In this document: one piece after another, positions 12,899-24,011 of the stretch | Layout of the letters: every line of letters begins with the position of its first letter | Numbering within the stretch: the first letter of the stretch is position 1 | NCBI GenBank assembly: GCA_021613535.1 | Contig: CP075492.1 | Location: 4,092,001-4,156,000, forward strand | Direction of reading: 5' to 3' | DNA: 64,000 nt | Origin: Adineta vaga | Lineage: Eukaryota > Rotifera | Translations under genes and position numbers: made by a program | The notes under the pieces: model-generated | What the model saw: the letters and a program-made list of their open reading frames with translations, nothing else | Database searches by the model: none | What the model was told of the DNA's origin: nothing

Positions 12899-14073
12899 AA
12901 AATAAATCTGTATTCGAAAAAATTCTTTTTTAATTAATTGTCTGTACTGAATCGATGATGTAAAAGAAATTCGAAGTTTATATCTTGAGGGGGTTTTAGT
13001 ATTGATGGTGGTGATATCGATGACTGGCAAGGTCGAAGCCAGATGTTGTAGTATTTTTAATAATGCGTGCTGTTGTCGCAACAAAGCCGGACAGCAAGTT
13101 CGTGTCGGGATAAATATAATTAACGCTTAACAACTTCAACCGAATGGAGGAACTTGTGAAGGATGTGAAATTGGCTGGAAATGCTGAAAACATACTTTTT
13201 ATACGAATAAATCTTAAGACTTCTTTCAAATATTTTTCCACTTGCTTGAAGAAAAAGTTGTTTATAGAAATTGAAATCTTTTTGTTACATAGTTATACCG
13301 GAATATTCTTTTTCGTTCATTTATGATTGAATAAAAATCCGGTGTATTTCTTCATAAACTAAGTTCATAAACGATGATAATTATTTGTCATTTATCATAT
13401 TCAAATTGAGAATAAGTATGTCTTCTATTTGCCATCTCTCTCGCTATATATATATATTGATTTCTTCTATTAGTTAAACATTATACTTGAAGTAACCTTA
13501 TAATCTATAAACCAAGTATAGATATGGAATACTCGTAGTCGAAATATAAGACGAAAAGATATTTCTAGAACTTTTCTATTGAATAGAATTCTAAGAAAAA
13601 GGTCGAAGGTATTTTTCAGTCGATTAATATTTTTGTCCTGATAGTTTATACCAAAGGCAATCTTATGAAGCTTTTAATATTAATTTCTTCCAGATACTCA
13701 ATTTCGCATAATTATATTCTAATTTTATGAGAAACACTTTAAAAAAGCATATTCAATGCTAAAAATACTATAATCTGTACTTGAAAAAGTCCGTACTTCT
13801 TCATTCTAATTATGTGACGCATAAATAATAATATGTACAAACCTCAAAGCTAAAGGGTTTATGTCCAATGGAAATGCACTGGAATTCTAATGAGAATTTA
13901 ATTTTAATGATTATAATATAATAAAATCTTTATTTTAAAAAGAAAAAAAATCCTCAATCAAATGATATCAAATAACAATTTATTTTGTTAAGATATATAG
14001 GCATAGATACGACTTCTTCTTCTTATCTTATTCTCTTCTCTACGAACTTTTTCATTCAATTAAACATATAAAG
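12899..14073. other. Intergenic region
   Basis: No gene recognised. Around 12990-13200 the base composition is less AT-rich and a minus-strand frame of about 80 codons is open, but it has no domain I know and no exon partners. The rest is AT-rich with a short TA run near 13447. Confidence 0.4.
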
Positions 14074-14489
14074 CAGAGATGGGCAAGTCAAGTCATTTTT
14101 GACTTGAAACAAGTCAAGTCAAGTCCAAGTCTGACTTGACTTGACTTGACTTGACTTGAGTAATACTATGACTTGACTTGACTTGGGCTTTCCCCTGTAG
14201 GTCAAATTACAAGTCAACCACGGAAAACCGATCTAATTATGTGTGTCATTCATCTGTTAGATAAATTATGCATAACTGCCAGCTTAGTCAGATTTCGTAG
14301 CTACTTTTCGACCTAATTTATGTTACAATTAGGTCAAAAAGCACGTGACTTAGGAAGCATTACGACTTGACTTGACTTGGGAAGCATTGCGACTTGACTC
14401 GACTTGACTTGGAAATTTTTTTGATAGCTATTGACTTGACTTGACTTGACTTAGGTTTTTGTGTCAGTAACTTGACTTGCCCATCTCTG
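14074..14489. mobile_element. hAT-type MITE with ACTTG repeats
   Basis: A 416-bp element bounded by perfect 20-bp terminal inverted repeats, CAGAGATGGGCAAGTCAAGT at 14074-14093 and its reverse complement ending at 14489. It is flanked by a perfect 8-bp target duplication ATATAAAG (14066-14073 and 14490-14497). An 8-bp duplication and a CAGNG terminus are typical of the hAT superfamily. There is no open reading frame, so it is non-autonomous. The subterminal regions are made of the pentamer ACTTG (CAAGT) repeated many times, which extends the inverted-repeat character inwards on both sides. Confidence 0.92.
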
Positions 14490-14675
14490 ATATAAAGTAC
14501 GATCGGTATAAAATAAGTACTTTTATTTCCTGACCTCTATTTTGTTCGAATAATACATTCGATTAAAATAAAGACTTCGCAATTTTATTTGTTATTTCTT
14601 TTTCATTCTTTATTCTAACATACATATATAAATAGTGGACTTATTTCGATTAGAAAAACATTAAATTGATTTCAA

Positions 14676-15964
14676 ATGAATCGATTCTTTGCTATTATTT
14701 TCTTGACTATTTCATTATCTATTATTGGAATAGTTAATTGTAAATCAAAATATGTTTATTCTTTATTGGAATCGACATCCCGAACAACAAGACCATCAGG
14801 AGAGATTTCATCGGTAACATCAAATGAATTACCAATTCTTAAAGGTCTTTCGATGCGATATGTTTCAATAACGTCATCAAGTATTCGAGAACCACATTGG
14901 CATGCAAATGCTGATGAATTAGGTTATTGTTTAGTAAGTTTCTTTCTTTTTCTGAAAAGAAAGGTTTTTCTTATTTGAAATTGTTTCATTATATAGAATG
15001 GTTCAGCTTTAATAACAATTTATGGAAATCATAATGAACATGATACATTTATTATTAATGAAGGTGAAATGTATTTTGTTCCATCTGGTTATTTACATCA
15101 TATTGAAAATTTTGATGATTCAATTACAGCTGAATTTATTGTTACTTTTACAAATGAATTACCTGAAGATTTTGGTTTATCAAGTACATTTTATGCTATG
15201 TATGTTTATCTTTTTTATTTTTATTAAAAATAATCTAAAAAAATATATTTTGTAGGACAAATGCTGTTCTTGGAAATACATTTCAATTACCAAGTAATGC
15301 ATTTGAAAGCATTGAACGTCGTAAGGTAGCAACAGTATTTGGATTTAAGAATAATTCAATGAATAATGAAATTCAACCTGAATTTAAATATCCAAATCAA
15401 TATAAATTTAATGCTGAAGGTTTATCAGCTAAATTAATGAATAATGAAGGAATTGTTAAAACAATAACAAAAAATGTTTGGCCTATATTAAAAGATGGTA
15501 AATTTAAATTAGAAAAACATAAGAAAATAATTTTGATTTTTTTTTCTTTCTTTTTAGTATCAATGTATTCTCTTCGAATCTCAACAATTGGTATGCGTGA
15601 ACCACATTGGCATCCAACAACAGCTGAAATGGGTTACGTTATTGAAGGTAATGCTCGAATGACAGTTCTTTCTCCTGGTGATGAACAACGGTTAGAAACA
15701 TATACACTTAAAAAAGGTGATATGTATTTTATTCCACGTGCATATCCTCATCATATTGAAAATATTGGAAATATAACAACTCGATTTCTTGTTTTCTTTG
15801 ATCAACCTATACCTGGTGACATTGGTTTAACAGGAAGTTTCTCAGCTTATTCCCGTGAAACAATTGCTGCTACATTACAATGTTCAATTAAAGATTTACC
15901 TCAATATCCATTTTATCCAGAAAGTTTATTGATTGTTAAACGAATTAATCCGATTGATCCATAA
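14676..15964 (+). CDS. Secreted bicupin, oxalate decarboxylase-like
   Basis: Four exons (14676-14933, 14997-15199, 15256-15497, 15558-15964) give 369 aa. An N-terminal signal peptide is evident (hydrophobic core FFAIIFLTISLSIIGIVNC). Two cupin domains follow, each with the metal-site pattern His-x-His...Glu...His: REPHWHANADE with GYLHHIEN, and REPHWHPTTAEMGY with AYPHHIEN. The arrangement matches bacterial and fungal oxalate decarboxylase (Mn-dependent). The mobile lid carrying the catalytic Glu (SENST in Bacillus OxdC) is not conserved; the corresponding stretch reads GLSSTFYAM in domain 1 and LTGSFSAYS in domain 2. The activity may therefore be oxidase-like or another cupin chemistry. Such bicupins are rare in animals and common in bacteria, so horizontal acquisition followed by intron gain is likely. 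A loose copy of its 3' end lies at 18287-18545. Confidence 0.85.
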
Positions 15965-16442
15965 TATCGAACAGAATGATCATGAACATCGATTTTTTTT
16001 CTTTGAAAAGTTCATATTACATAATAAATTTAAACATATTTTTAAAATAAACACATATTTATTTAAAAAATTTCGACAAATGATTGGTTTTGCATCTCAA
16101 AGACAACCATTATCAAACAGATTATTTTACCTCATTTGTTACCATGAAAGGTCCATTTAATTGATAAAATATCTACTGAAACTACTTTTGAAATTTTATT
16201 TTATTTTGTTTTCTATAAAAAGATCAAGTCATGTCTTCTTTTGTATAGTAAACTACGTTCTGATTTCACATTTTCCATTGTTCGCAACACAATTGAATTC
16301 ATTTCTTTTAAACAAAGATAATACAGATACTGTTGGAAAAGATACGTGAAAGGATTTATGTTCTTCAATACTTTATTCGAATATATAGATAGTGAAGACG
16401 TAATGTTTCTAATAGTAACATCGTGCAGTTCATTCATTTTTA
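15965..16442. other. Intergenic region
   Basis: AT-rich with overlapping short frames on both strands. No domain or exon chain is visible apart from the acceptor at about 16442 that opens the next gene. Confidence 0.4.
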
Positions 16443-17600
16443 GGTCAAATTTTTGCTAAAATTGGTCACGAATCAAGACAGCTGAGACAGTTACTGCAAG
16501 ATCATGATCATGATGGTAATTAGTTTTATATATAAATAAGTACTAACTATAATGGACTTTTTAGGCTTAGATCAAATCCATTTTGGTTCTTTGAAAGAAA
16601 TATTTTATTGTTTACAAAGAAAAGAAAATGATGATTATCCGGTAAGACTGATCGATAAAAAAACATTAATATGAAAAAAGAAATGAACTTTCTCCTCATA
16701 TTCATTTTTTCTGACGTCGTCCGCTAGAGAAACATGAGAAAAAAAGTGAACTCAGACTAATACCATCCGCTATTAATGTCATTTCAAGTTGTGTGCGCAA
16801 AGAAAAGGATATATATATATTGTACTCGAGATTCGTTATCACTCATTGGACAAACAATTATTAAGATAATATAATGACAGAAATAATTATGGTAAGATAA
16901 CGATATTGCTAATAGATTTGACTTACGAGAAACTTATGATTCTCCATTAATATTACGTGAGTCTTATTATTATCTATAACACGAGCGATTCTTCTGTTTG
17001 ATTTTCATTCTTTTTTTACGAAAACCTTTGTTTTTAGGATGATGACGAACTTTCTGGTCGCGCAGCAGCATTTATACAAGAAATGATTAATATGAAAAAA
17101 GAAATGAACTTTCTCCTCATACTCATTTTTTCTGACGTCGTCCGCTAGAGAAACATGAGAAAAAAAGTGAACTCAGACTAATACCGTTCGCTATTAATGT
17201 CATTTCAAGTTGTGTGCGCAAAGAAAAGGATATATATATATATTGTACTCGAGATTCGTTATCACTCATCGGACAAACAATCATTAAGATAATATAATGG
17301 CAGAAATAATTATGGTAAGATAACGATATTGCAAATAGATTTGACTTACGAGAAACTTATGATCCTCCATGAATATTACGTGAGTCTTAGTATTATCTAT
17401 AACAAGAGCGATTCTTCTATTTGACTTTCATTCTTTTTTTACGAAACCTTTTTTTTTAGGATGATGACGAACTTTCTGGTCGCGCAGCAGCATTTACACA
17501 AGAAATGATTAAAATGGCTGAAAATGGCGTATTGGTCACACCCGAGATCATGAAGAATATCCTCGAGAAATTTGGGATTAAAAAAGAATATTTTGGTTAA
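16443..17600 (+). CDS. EF-hand-like protein, partial, disrupted by tandem duplication
   Basis: Three in-frame exons can be read. Exon 16443-16515 contains ESRQLRQLLQDHDHDG, whose D-x-D-x-D-G pattern followed by LDQIHF on the next exon (16565-16640) resembles an EF-hand calcium loop. The last exon (17460-17600) reads DDDELSGRAAAFTQEMIKM, continues as NGVLVTPEIMKNILEKFGI and ends at a stop. A second version of that exon (17039-17091) lies upstream within a 421-bp direct repeat and would run into a stop (SDVV then Arg, stop), so it has to be skipped. I found no start codon that connects in frame, so the 5' end is missing or undetected. The family is not identified. Confidence 0.4.
16665..17512. 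repeat. 421-bp tandem direct duplication
   Basis: Unit 16665-17085 is repeated at 17086-17512 with only scattered substitutions, for example TCATATTC versus TCATACTC. The unit starts inside an intron and ends inside the exon DDDELSGRAAAF of the EF-hand-like gene, so it duplicated most of an intron plus the acceptor and the first part of the terminal exon. The junction lies at ATTAATATGAAA. Confidence 0.9.
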
Positions 17601-18286
17601 CTTCTCTTGTTAATAGAAGGAAGAAAATTCAATCTTTTCTCTTGATTTTAATAAAAGAAACATGATTTGATTGATTCAACAGTTGAAGAAAAATCGACAC
17701 GTCAATTTTTTTACGAGAAACGAACAGTACAATCACTGAGTTGAACATAAAATTTCTTTTCGATAACAATCAATGAGATAAACTTGATAATATTGTTATA
17801 TTTGACGAAAGCAAATCAAAGTGAAGATTTGAAAAAAGAAATAAGAGTTGTTGGAATTTAAATCTGATATAAAATCAAATTCTTATCTTATCACTCAAGA
17901 GAAATGATATAATACAATCTTTCTTGTATAAGAAAACAGTGCCATTTAAATCATATTTTTGTAGATAAATAAAGATGTGAAGTTTCTGTTAATTACTTGT
18001 CATATTTTTCAAGCACTACTGTATAGACGCACAATTGTTCGTTACTAAAAGATTGCGTTCGTTTCATACTTCGATTTACAGAAAAGAGCATGATTGAAAT
18101 TTGGTTTTAGGTATCTCTGGTTTTCTTATTGATTCAAAACCAAGCTTTGATTTAACTAATAGAACATTAGAAGAGAAACTTTTTCTACGAATTTTCCGAA
18201 GAATAATTATACATGTTAATAGAACTTATTAAACAGTTTTCATCGTCATTAAAATCATTATCTTTAGAAAAATAGCCTAATAAGAT
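17601..18286. other. Intergenic region
   Basis: AT-rich sequence with no recognisable gene, RNA or repeat. Confidence 0.4.
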
Positions 18287-18545
18287 AGAAACATATACTT
18301 AAAACAGGTGATATGTATTTTATTCCACGTGCATATCCTCATCATATTAAAAATATAACAACTCGATTTCTTGTTTTCTTTGATCGACTTGCACCTGGTG
18401 ATATTGGTTTAACAGGAAGTTTCTCAGCTTATTCCCGTGAAACAATTGCTGCTACATTACAATGTTCAATTAAAGATTTACCTCAATATCCATTTTATCC
18501 AGAAAGTTTATTGATTGTTAAACGAATTAATCCAATTGATCCATA
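18287..18545 (+). pseudogene. 3' fragment of the bicupin gene
   Basis: A near-identical copy of the last roughly 250 bp of the bicupin coding region (15700-15964), starting in the second cupin domain just before GDMYFIPRAYPHH and running to the same stop. It lacks six bases (I-G of IENIGNITT). There is no start, no first domain and no upstream exon, so it cannot make a bicupin. High identity implies a recent copy or gene conversion. Confidence 0.9.
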
Positions 18546-18722
18546 AAAACAAACTTTGATTATTCTTTTTTTTATTTGATAATAAATTCGGTTTAAAATA
18601 AACATTCTTTAAGTAAATAGAAAAAACTAAGAGATCGATAATTTTATGAAAAATATTTCAACAATAGATTTAAGAATTATTAGATAATTGAATATTAAAT
18701 TCAGTTCATTGAAGCAAAAAAT

Positions 18723-18890
18723 ATGCTTGAGAAATGTTCATTTGATTCGTTATCAATCGAAATTTTATTTGAAATCTTTGATTATTTATTACCAAATGAT
18801 ATTATTCATGAATCTTTTTTGTTTAAATCAACAATTCAATTATAAATTCTTTGATTAAGAGTATGAACAAATGATTGACTCATTTAACAG
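18723..18890 (+). pseudogene. F-box gene remnant
   Basis: An open 40-codon frame starting at 18723 contains an F-box core, SLSIEILFEIFDYLLPNDII, and stops at 18845. After a frame change the sequence still resembles the usual continuation (INNSIINSL). F-box proteins of this type, which recruit targets to SCF ubiquitin ligases, form large families in bdelloid rotifers. This copy is truncated and frame-broken. Confidence 0.65.
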
Positions 18891-19330
18891 AAACAAGTTA
18901 TCATGTTATTCTCACATTACTCCATAAACTATGATCATCTTTCCTGCACATAAACAGTTTAATCTTCAAGATCTATATGATTATGTAGAATTGAACTAAT
19001 TAAAAACACTAATAGTAGTATATTAGTATGCTCTGATGGACGAATAGAAAAGAGAGTTGTTTCGTCATAAATGCGCTCGAATTTATACCTGCATTTTGTT
19101 ATTGAAGTTATATATTTATGCAAAACTTCCAGATATCTCTTGATCAGCAGGACAGAATTCAGCGCATTAACATATTTTTCTTTCTGTTATACTAATACAT
19201 GAAACAAGAATGAAACCGACAAAGTTACCAAACAAAACCTATGAATCAATTCTCCACCAATGACCATTCCAAATGCTATTCGTAGAACAATCCGCTTCAT
19301 CCATTTATTGTCAAAGTTCGATTAAGAAAA
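18891..19330. other. Intergenic region
   Basis: No gene is recognised. The region leads into the third TEFM-like copy. Confidence 0.35.
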
Positions 19331-20215
19331 GTGATCATATTTATATTCTTTCTCAAGACAAAGAGAAAAAAAACCTTACTATCGATAAAATTTTTGTTAT
19401 GCATCTGATTTTGAGAAGAACATCAAATAAAAACAATTTTGAAAAAAAACAAACGATATTTTGTTTTCTTGTGTTTGCAGAGTTTTGTTCTATCTTTCTC
19501 TCTTTCTGATGTTATTTTCACGTTTATTAGTTCCACGAATAAAACTGAATGTTGTTTGTCGATTGAAGTCCATAGATAGAAACTTACTTGATGAACTAGT
19601 TTGAATCAAATCCAAGGCCGAAATGAAGTGAAACAACATCAAATTCATATCGAACCTCGTCTAATATCATTACAGCAACACAAGACAATAATCATTTTCA
19701 AGTCAACCAATGGAATTCGTTAGAAATTGATATTTCTCGAAGATACAGTTTCATCAAAACATTCAATCAAGTTAGTTCTACATCTTCTATTTGTTATCAT
19801 TGTTTTGAATTGAAACATTTTTCTTTTAGTTATCCGAAAGTCTTTCAACCGTTCCATTGAATGATGTCAATGTTTTTCTCGTTGAACTAATAACATATCG
19901 TTATCCGAATATTAAGTTAGTAACTTATGTCTCTCAAATACAACAAATTCGTGCTATACTCAATACCATACTTCATTGTCAATTGCTAACTAAACGTCCG
20001 ATTTATCATATATCAGGAAGAGATGTAGCAACACGTTTTGGTTTATTTATTGGCAAAGAACAGTCGAGTGCTGAGTTTTTTCTGACAAATCTGATATTTA
20101 ATAATATCGATGACAAACAAATTATCATGAATCAACGAAAGGACAACGAGAACCAATGGTCCGATGTTTGTCGAGAGCATTAGCTTTTCTTCAATGTGTG
20201 CATTTGAAATAAAAT
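19331..20215 (+). pseudogene. TEFM-like pseudogene, mosaic (copy C)
   Basis: The 5' part (19340-19610) is almost identical to copy A at 8181-8450, including its leader and the defective N-terminal exon. From about 19620 the sequence instead follows the intact gene (12128-12890), but with a deletion in the middle exon and a frame loss near the end after IDDKQIIM. The helix-hairpin-helix region is missing. The 19857-20183 frame keeps the C-terminal half of the RNase H-like domain (GRDVATRFGLFIG). No complete product is possible. Confidence 0.85.
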
Positions 20216-20836
20216 AAATTCTTGAATATAAAGAATCAGATTATTATCTATTGTTCCATAGATTTAGCTAACGTATATTGTTTGAAAGAGACAATCTGAT
20301 GAATAATGGTTTGTATATTTTCTTTTAAGCATGTTGAATATGATAGATGAGTTTCAGCAGTGTTTATATTTGAAAAGGCAACTATAGAAATAAAAGGTCA
20401 AATCTTTCAAATCAATGAGTTATTATATTTCAATCTTCAAGGTTTCACATGGACAAGCAATCCATATAAGTAATCATGGTTATATTCTGTTTTCTTTCTT
20501 CCTTTTGTGAAAAAACGCAGAAGATTTCAATTGATATGAGAAAGAAAGATAGAAAGAGAGAAGAGAACAAGGGTATGGTCATCGTGTATGTTTTTCTGTT
20601 ATGTATCCGTCAGTTTGGATTCTGTACATATCTATATGTATGGCTAGTCGACCGTTGTAACATATATATTGTGAAAAATGGAATCGTAAAGAAACGAATA
20701 TGGCGAAGAAAAAGATGCCTTGTTCTCTATTTCTCTCTCTTTCTATCACTTTCTCTTTATATATATATATCCGACGTTAAGTTAGTGCAATTCATTACCA
20801 ACCTTTTTGTACTAAACTTATCGTTAAAAATTCATA
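20216..20836. other. Intergenic region, claudin-like gene promoter
   Basis: A 124-codon plus-strand frame (20476-20850) is open but low in complexity, and I see no domain. I treat it as 5' flank of the four-TM gene. A pyrimidine tract and a TA run at 20720-20770 precede the start. Confidence 0.4.
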
Positions 20837-21491
20837 ATGGTCGCTGTTGATCTGTTAAATCGAAAATTATCATATGTTGGCGCATTTTTTGCCTTTGCCG
20901 GTGTTATTCTTGGTGCTATTGCATTGGGAACAAACTACTGGTCAATGATGGGTGTTTCAACTCCAAATACAGCTATTCCAACAGAAAATGGAACGCTAAT
21001 TATGAATGGAAATATTGATTGGACATGGCGAGTAAGTTTTTTTTATCGGATGTATTGAATTAAATATAATAATGTTTTTTTCGCCATAGGGTCTTTTCTA
21101 CTATTGTATGAGCCGTGACAACAATGAATGTAGATTCAGTTTTGTACCATCGGTATTTATCCTTTGTTTGATTGGATTAATGTTCTTACTCGCCGGTGGA
21201 ATCTTCCTTTGTTGGGATATGTTCAAAATTAGTGATCGAAGATTCATTATTCCAGTTTTTTTCTTTATTGCTTGTGTCTTAATGACAGCAGGTGTATTTG
21301 AATATGGAACATGGGAACGTTTAAATTCACATTCATCTCGAACAATGATCGCAGCTATCGTTTTTGTTTATTCAGCTTTACCTATTGCTGCTTTTATTGC
21401 AGGTCGATATTCAGTTTTTGATCGATTTGGTACTAATGGACATGTTAGCAACGGACAAAAATATGTTGCTACATCAACTAATGGAAACTAA
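20837..21491 (+). CDS. Claudin/PMP22-like four-transmembrane protein
   Basis: Two exons (20837-21031 and 21090-21491) give 198 aa. Four hydrophobic segments are visible, roughly at residues 14-32 (AFFAFAGVILGAIALGT), 79-101, 110-131 and 145-165, with both ends in the cytosol. The first extracellular loop contains W and the GLFYYC segment, comparable to the GLWxxC signature of claudins and related PMP22/EMP/clarin proteins. The role is likely in junctions or membrane organisation. The particular subfamily cannot be fixed from the sequence. Confidence 0.7.
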
Positions 21492-21952
21492 TTAATTCAA
21501 TGAAATTACTTTTCTCGCCCTAGATATTATTAGCGTTCTTTTCGTTTTGTCTGTTATTGAAATGTGTTCTTGTTATTCTTCAGCTATGTGCGAAAAATAT
21601 TCAATAGTTATTCAAATAAATACTCAAATGAGCTTCATGAATTTTTATTCTTTAGTAAAAGGCAATTTAAACGGACAAATTTTAATTGAAGAGAAAAAAG
21701 GAAATATTGCAGATATATTCATATAAATATTTCGAACGAAATCAGTTGAGAGTTACGAAATATTGACGATAAAGAAAGGATTGATTTACAGAGACGTTAC
21801 TCGAAGGAAACGTTGCGTTGTCGATAAGACGATGCATTACATTTTTTTCATTGAAGTTTTGCTCTCGTATTCGACACACGTGAATGATTTTTACCAATAG
21901 AGCATGTCTATGCGTTCTGCATATATGACGAATATTAATGAAAAGATGATAT
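21492..21952. other. Intergenic region
   Basis: 3' UTR of the claudin-like gene (possible poly(A) signal AATAAA near 21617) and 5' flank of the fucosyltransferase. Nothing else seen. Confidence 0.4.
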
Positions 21953-23683
21953 TTGGTTATATTTGAAGGAAGTGACATGTTGCAACCGAGGCAACGTGGT
22001 GCTCTGGGAAATATGTATCCCTTAAGTCGATATTTATGTCGTATTTGTACACTCAGTGTAACAATTTCATTGTTTATTATAACATTTAATTCTTTCTTCT
22101 CTGGACATGATTCTACTTCATTAACTTCTTCTTCCATCGATCCTGATTTAATAAGGAAGGCCGTAGAAGCAACACAATCGACGTCAACTACTTCATCACT
22201 ATTCGTTATGAATCATTCATCAACAGTAATGACAAGGTAATTTACGCAATTATAAGCGAAAAAATGTATTGTATTATATCTGTACTATGTTTGTATATTA
22301 TTAAGATCTTCAAATATTGTATTTGATAAATAAAATCTTCATGATTGATTTGCTATTTTGAAAGATTCTCTTAATTCATATATAGGGAAACATTTATTCC
22401 GGATATATTTGATTTAACTCTGTGGCGTCATGCTATTATTGGTTTACATGGTAATCAAACAAAATGTCGAGTACCTCGTATTTATCGTTCAATTGCGAAT
22501 GCGTTTTGTCAAGCACTTGGTCGAGGCGATTGTCCAAGAATTCCGTGTACACTCGTTCATATTTCGGATGAATTTACACAAAATATTGAATGTCTTCGTG
22601 GTGGAAAATTAGCTGTTCGAGTGAAACCTGATTGGATATGTCGAAAAAGTGCAGCATTAGAAATTTTATCGAATCCTAATAGAAAACCATCAATTCAAGC
22701 CGAAGCTTATACTCGATTAACATCGGAATTGTATGCTGAAGCATTAGCACCCTATCATGATAAAGAAACAACAAAATGGGGTTTGACTTTAGAAGGTGAA
22801 TCTATAGGATATTATCCTAGTGTTATTCTAAGAACAAGATTATTATCTTTGTTTGATATAACAATTGGATATGATCGAAGAATTTTTGATGTTGTAACTG
22901 ATTTATATTTAATGGATTATGTAGATCTTTTAACTAACAAGTTGCACCAACGATTAACAGTTAGACAAGTAGTAGATAATAAAGTGAGAGGTTAGTATAA
23001 AGGAGAATTGTCATCGGACATTTCTTTTCAACTATTGAATGCATTTTTATTTAGGTCGAGCTCCTATCCTATGGATGAATAGTAATTGTGATACTCCATC
23101 GAATCGTACTGGTTACATGCTTGAATTAAAACGTTATATTGAAGTTGATGTTCGTGGTAAATGTGGAAATCCTAATTGGAATGAATCATCTATACCTACA
23201 GATGAAATCGATCCGAAAGTATTAGCTAAAGAAAAACTAGTTATCACTGGTGAATATATGTTTACAGTAGCTATTGAAAATACATTAGAATATGATTATG
23301 TTACTGAAAAATTATGGCAACCATTAGCTGCTGGTAGTATTCCATTGTATTTGGGTGCACCAAATGTTGATGAATGGTTACCTTGTCATAATAAATCATG
23401 TATTATTGATTTAAGAGAATATAAATCACCGAAAGATCTTGCTGATCATCTTCATCTGATTATTCAACGTCGACATCTTCATCTACGTTATCATGAATGG
23501 AGAAAAAAAGCATTTGTTCAACCAAGCTTTCTCAATATGGTTAATTATCTTCGAGAATCCAATCAACATACCGTAGAATGTATGATTTGTGATATGGTTC
23601 ATCGAAAAGATCACGGTGAAACGAGAGCGAAATTATTAAAATCAACGAATCCATTCAATAATCCATTTCCTTCTTTAGTTTAA
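21953..23683 (+). CDS. Alpha-1,3-fucosyltransferase, GT10 (FUT10/11 type)
   Basis: Three exons (21953-22236, 22386-22990, 23055-23683) give 505 aa; the second Met at 21977 is an equally good start. One hydrophobic segment at about residues 30-50 (CTLSVTISLFIITF) makes it a type II membrane protein of the secretory pathway. The C-terminal GT10 donor-binding signature is clear: FTVAIENTLEYDYVTEKLW followed by GSIPLYLGAPNVDEWLP. GT10 enzymes transfer fucose from GDP-fucose. The overall layout resembles FUT10 and FUT11, now regarded as protein O-fucosyltransferases in the ER, more than the Lewis-type enzymes. Confidence 0.88.
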
Positions 23684-24011
23684 TAATCGTTTTTCTTTTA
23701 CAGTAGGAGAATCTGAAGATTTGCTTTTTGTCAAATAAATGTCTTTTATTTCTATTCTTTTTAAAAATCTTTTTCATACGTGAAAACAATTATCATTTAC
23801 GAATACGATACCTTCCTTCCTTTTCTTCTATATCTATATCATAATAACGTTCTATCCAATACGCTTCGACATGTCTATTCACTTTCGACACATTAATGCA
23901 CTTGAAAATCAATTCTTCATTTCATTTGTTCCAGTCGTTCTCCAATCGACATATCAAGCTAATGTTTGAATGAAATGAAGTATTTTATAAATAATTAAAT
24001 CTCGATAAAGA
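23684..24011. other. Intergenic region
   Basis: Short spacer between the fucosyltransferase and NCOA5-like genes. An AATAAA lies near 23735. No other feature. Confidence 0.4.

Noticed and set aside
12996-13241. 81-codon minus-strand frame in a less AT-rich patch
   Set aside because: No recognisable family, no neighbouring exons, and several overlapping frames; not enough to call a gene.
20476-20850. 124-codon plus-strand frame before the claudin-like gene
   Set aside because: Composition is that of translated low-complexity leader and it overlaps the real start in another frame; no domain.
21742-22137. 131-codon minus-strand frame
   Set aside because: Runs antisense to the first fucosyltransferase exon; that exon splices in frame with the GT10 domain.
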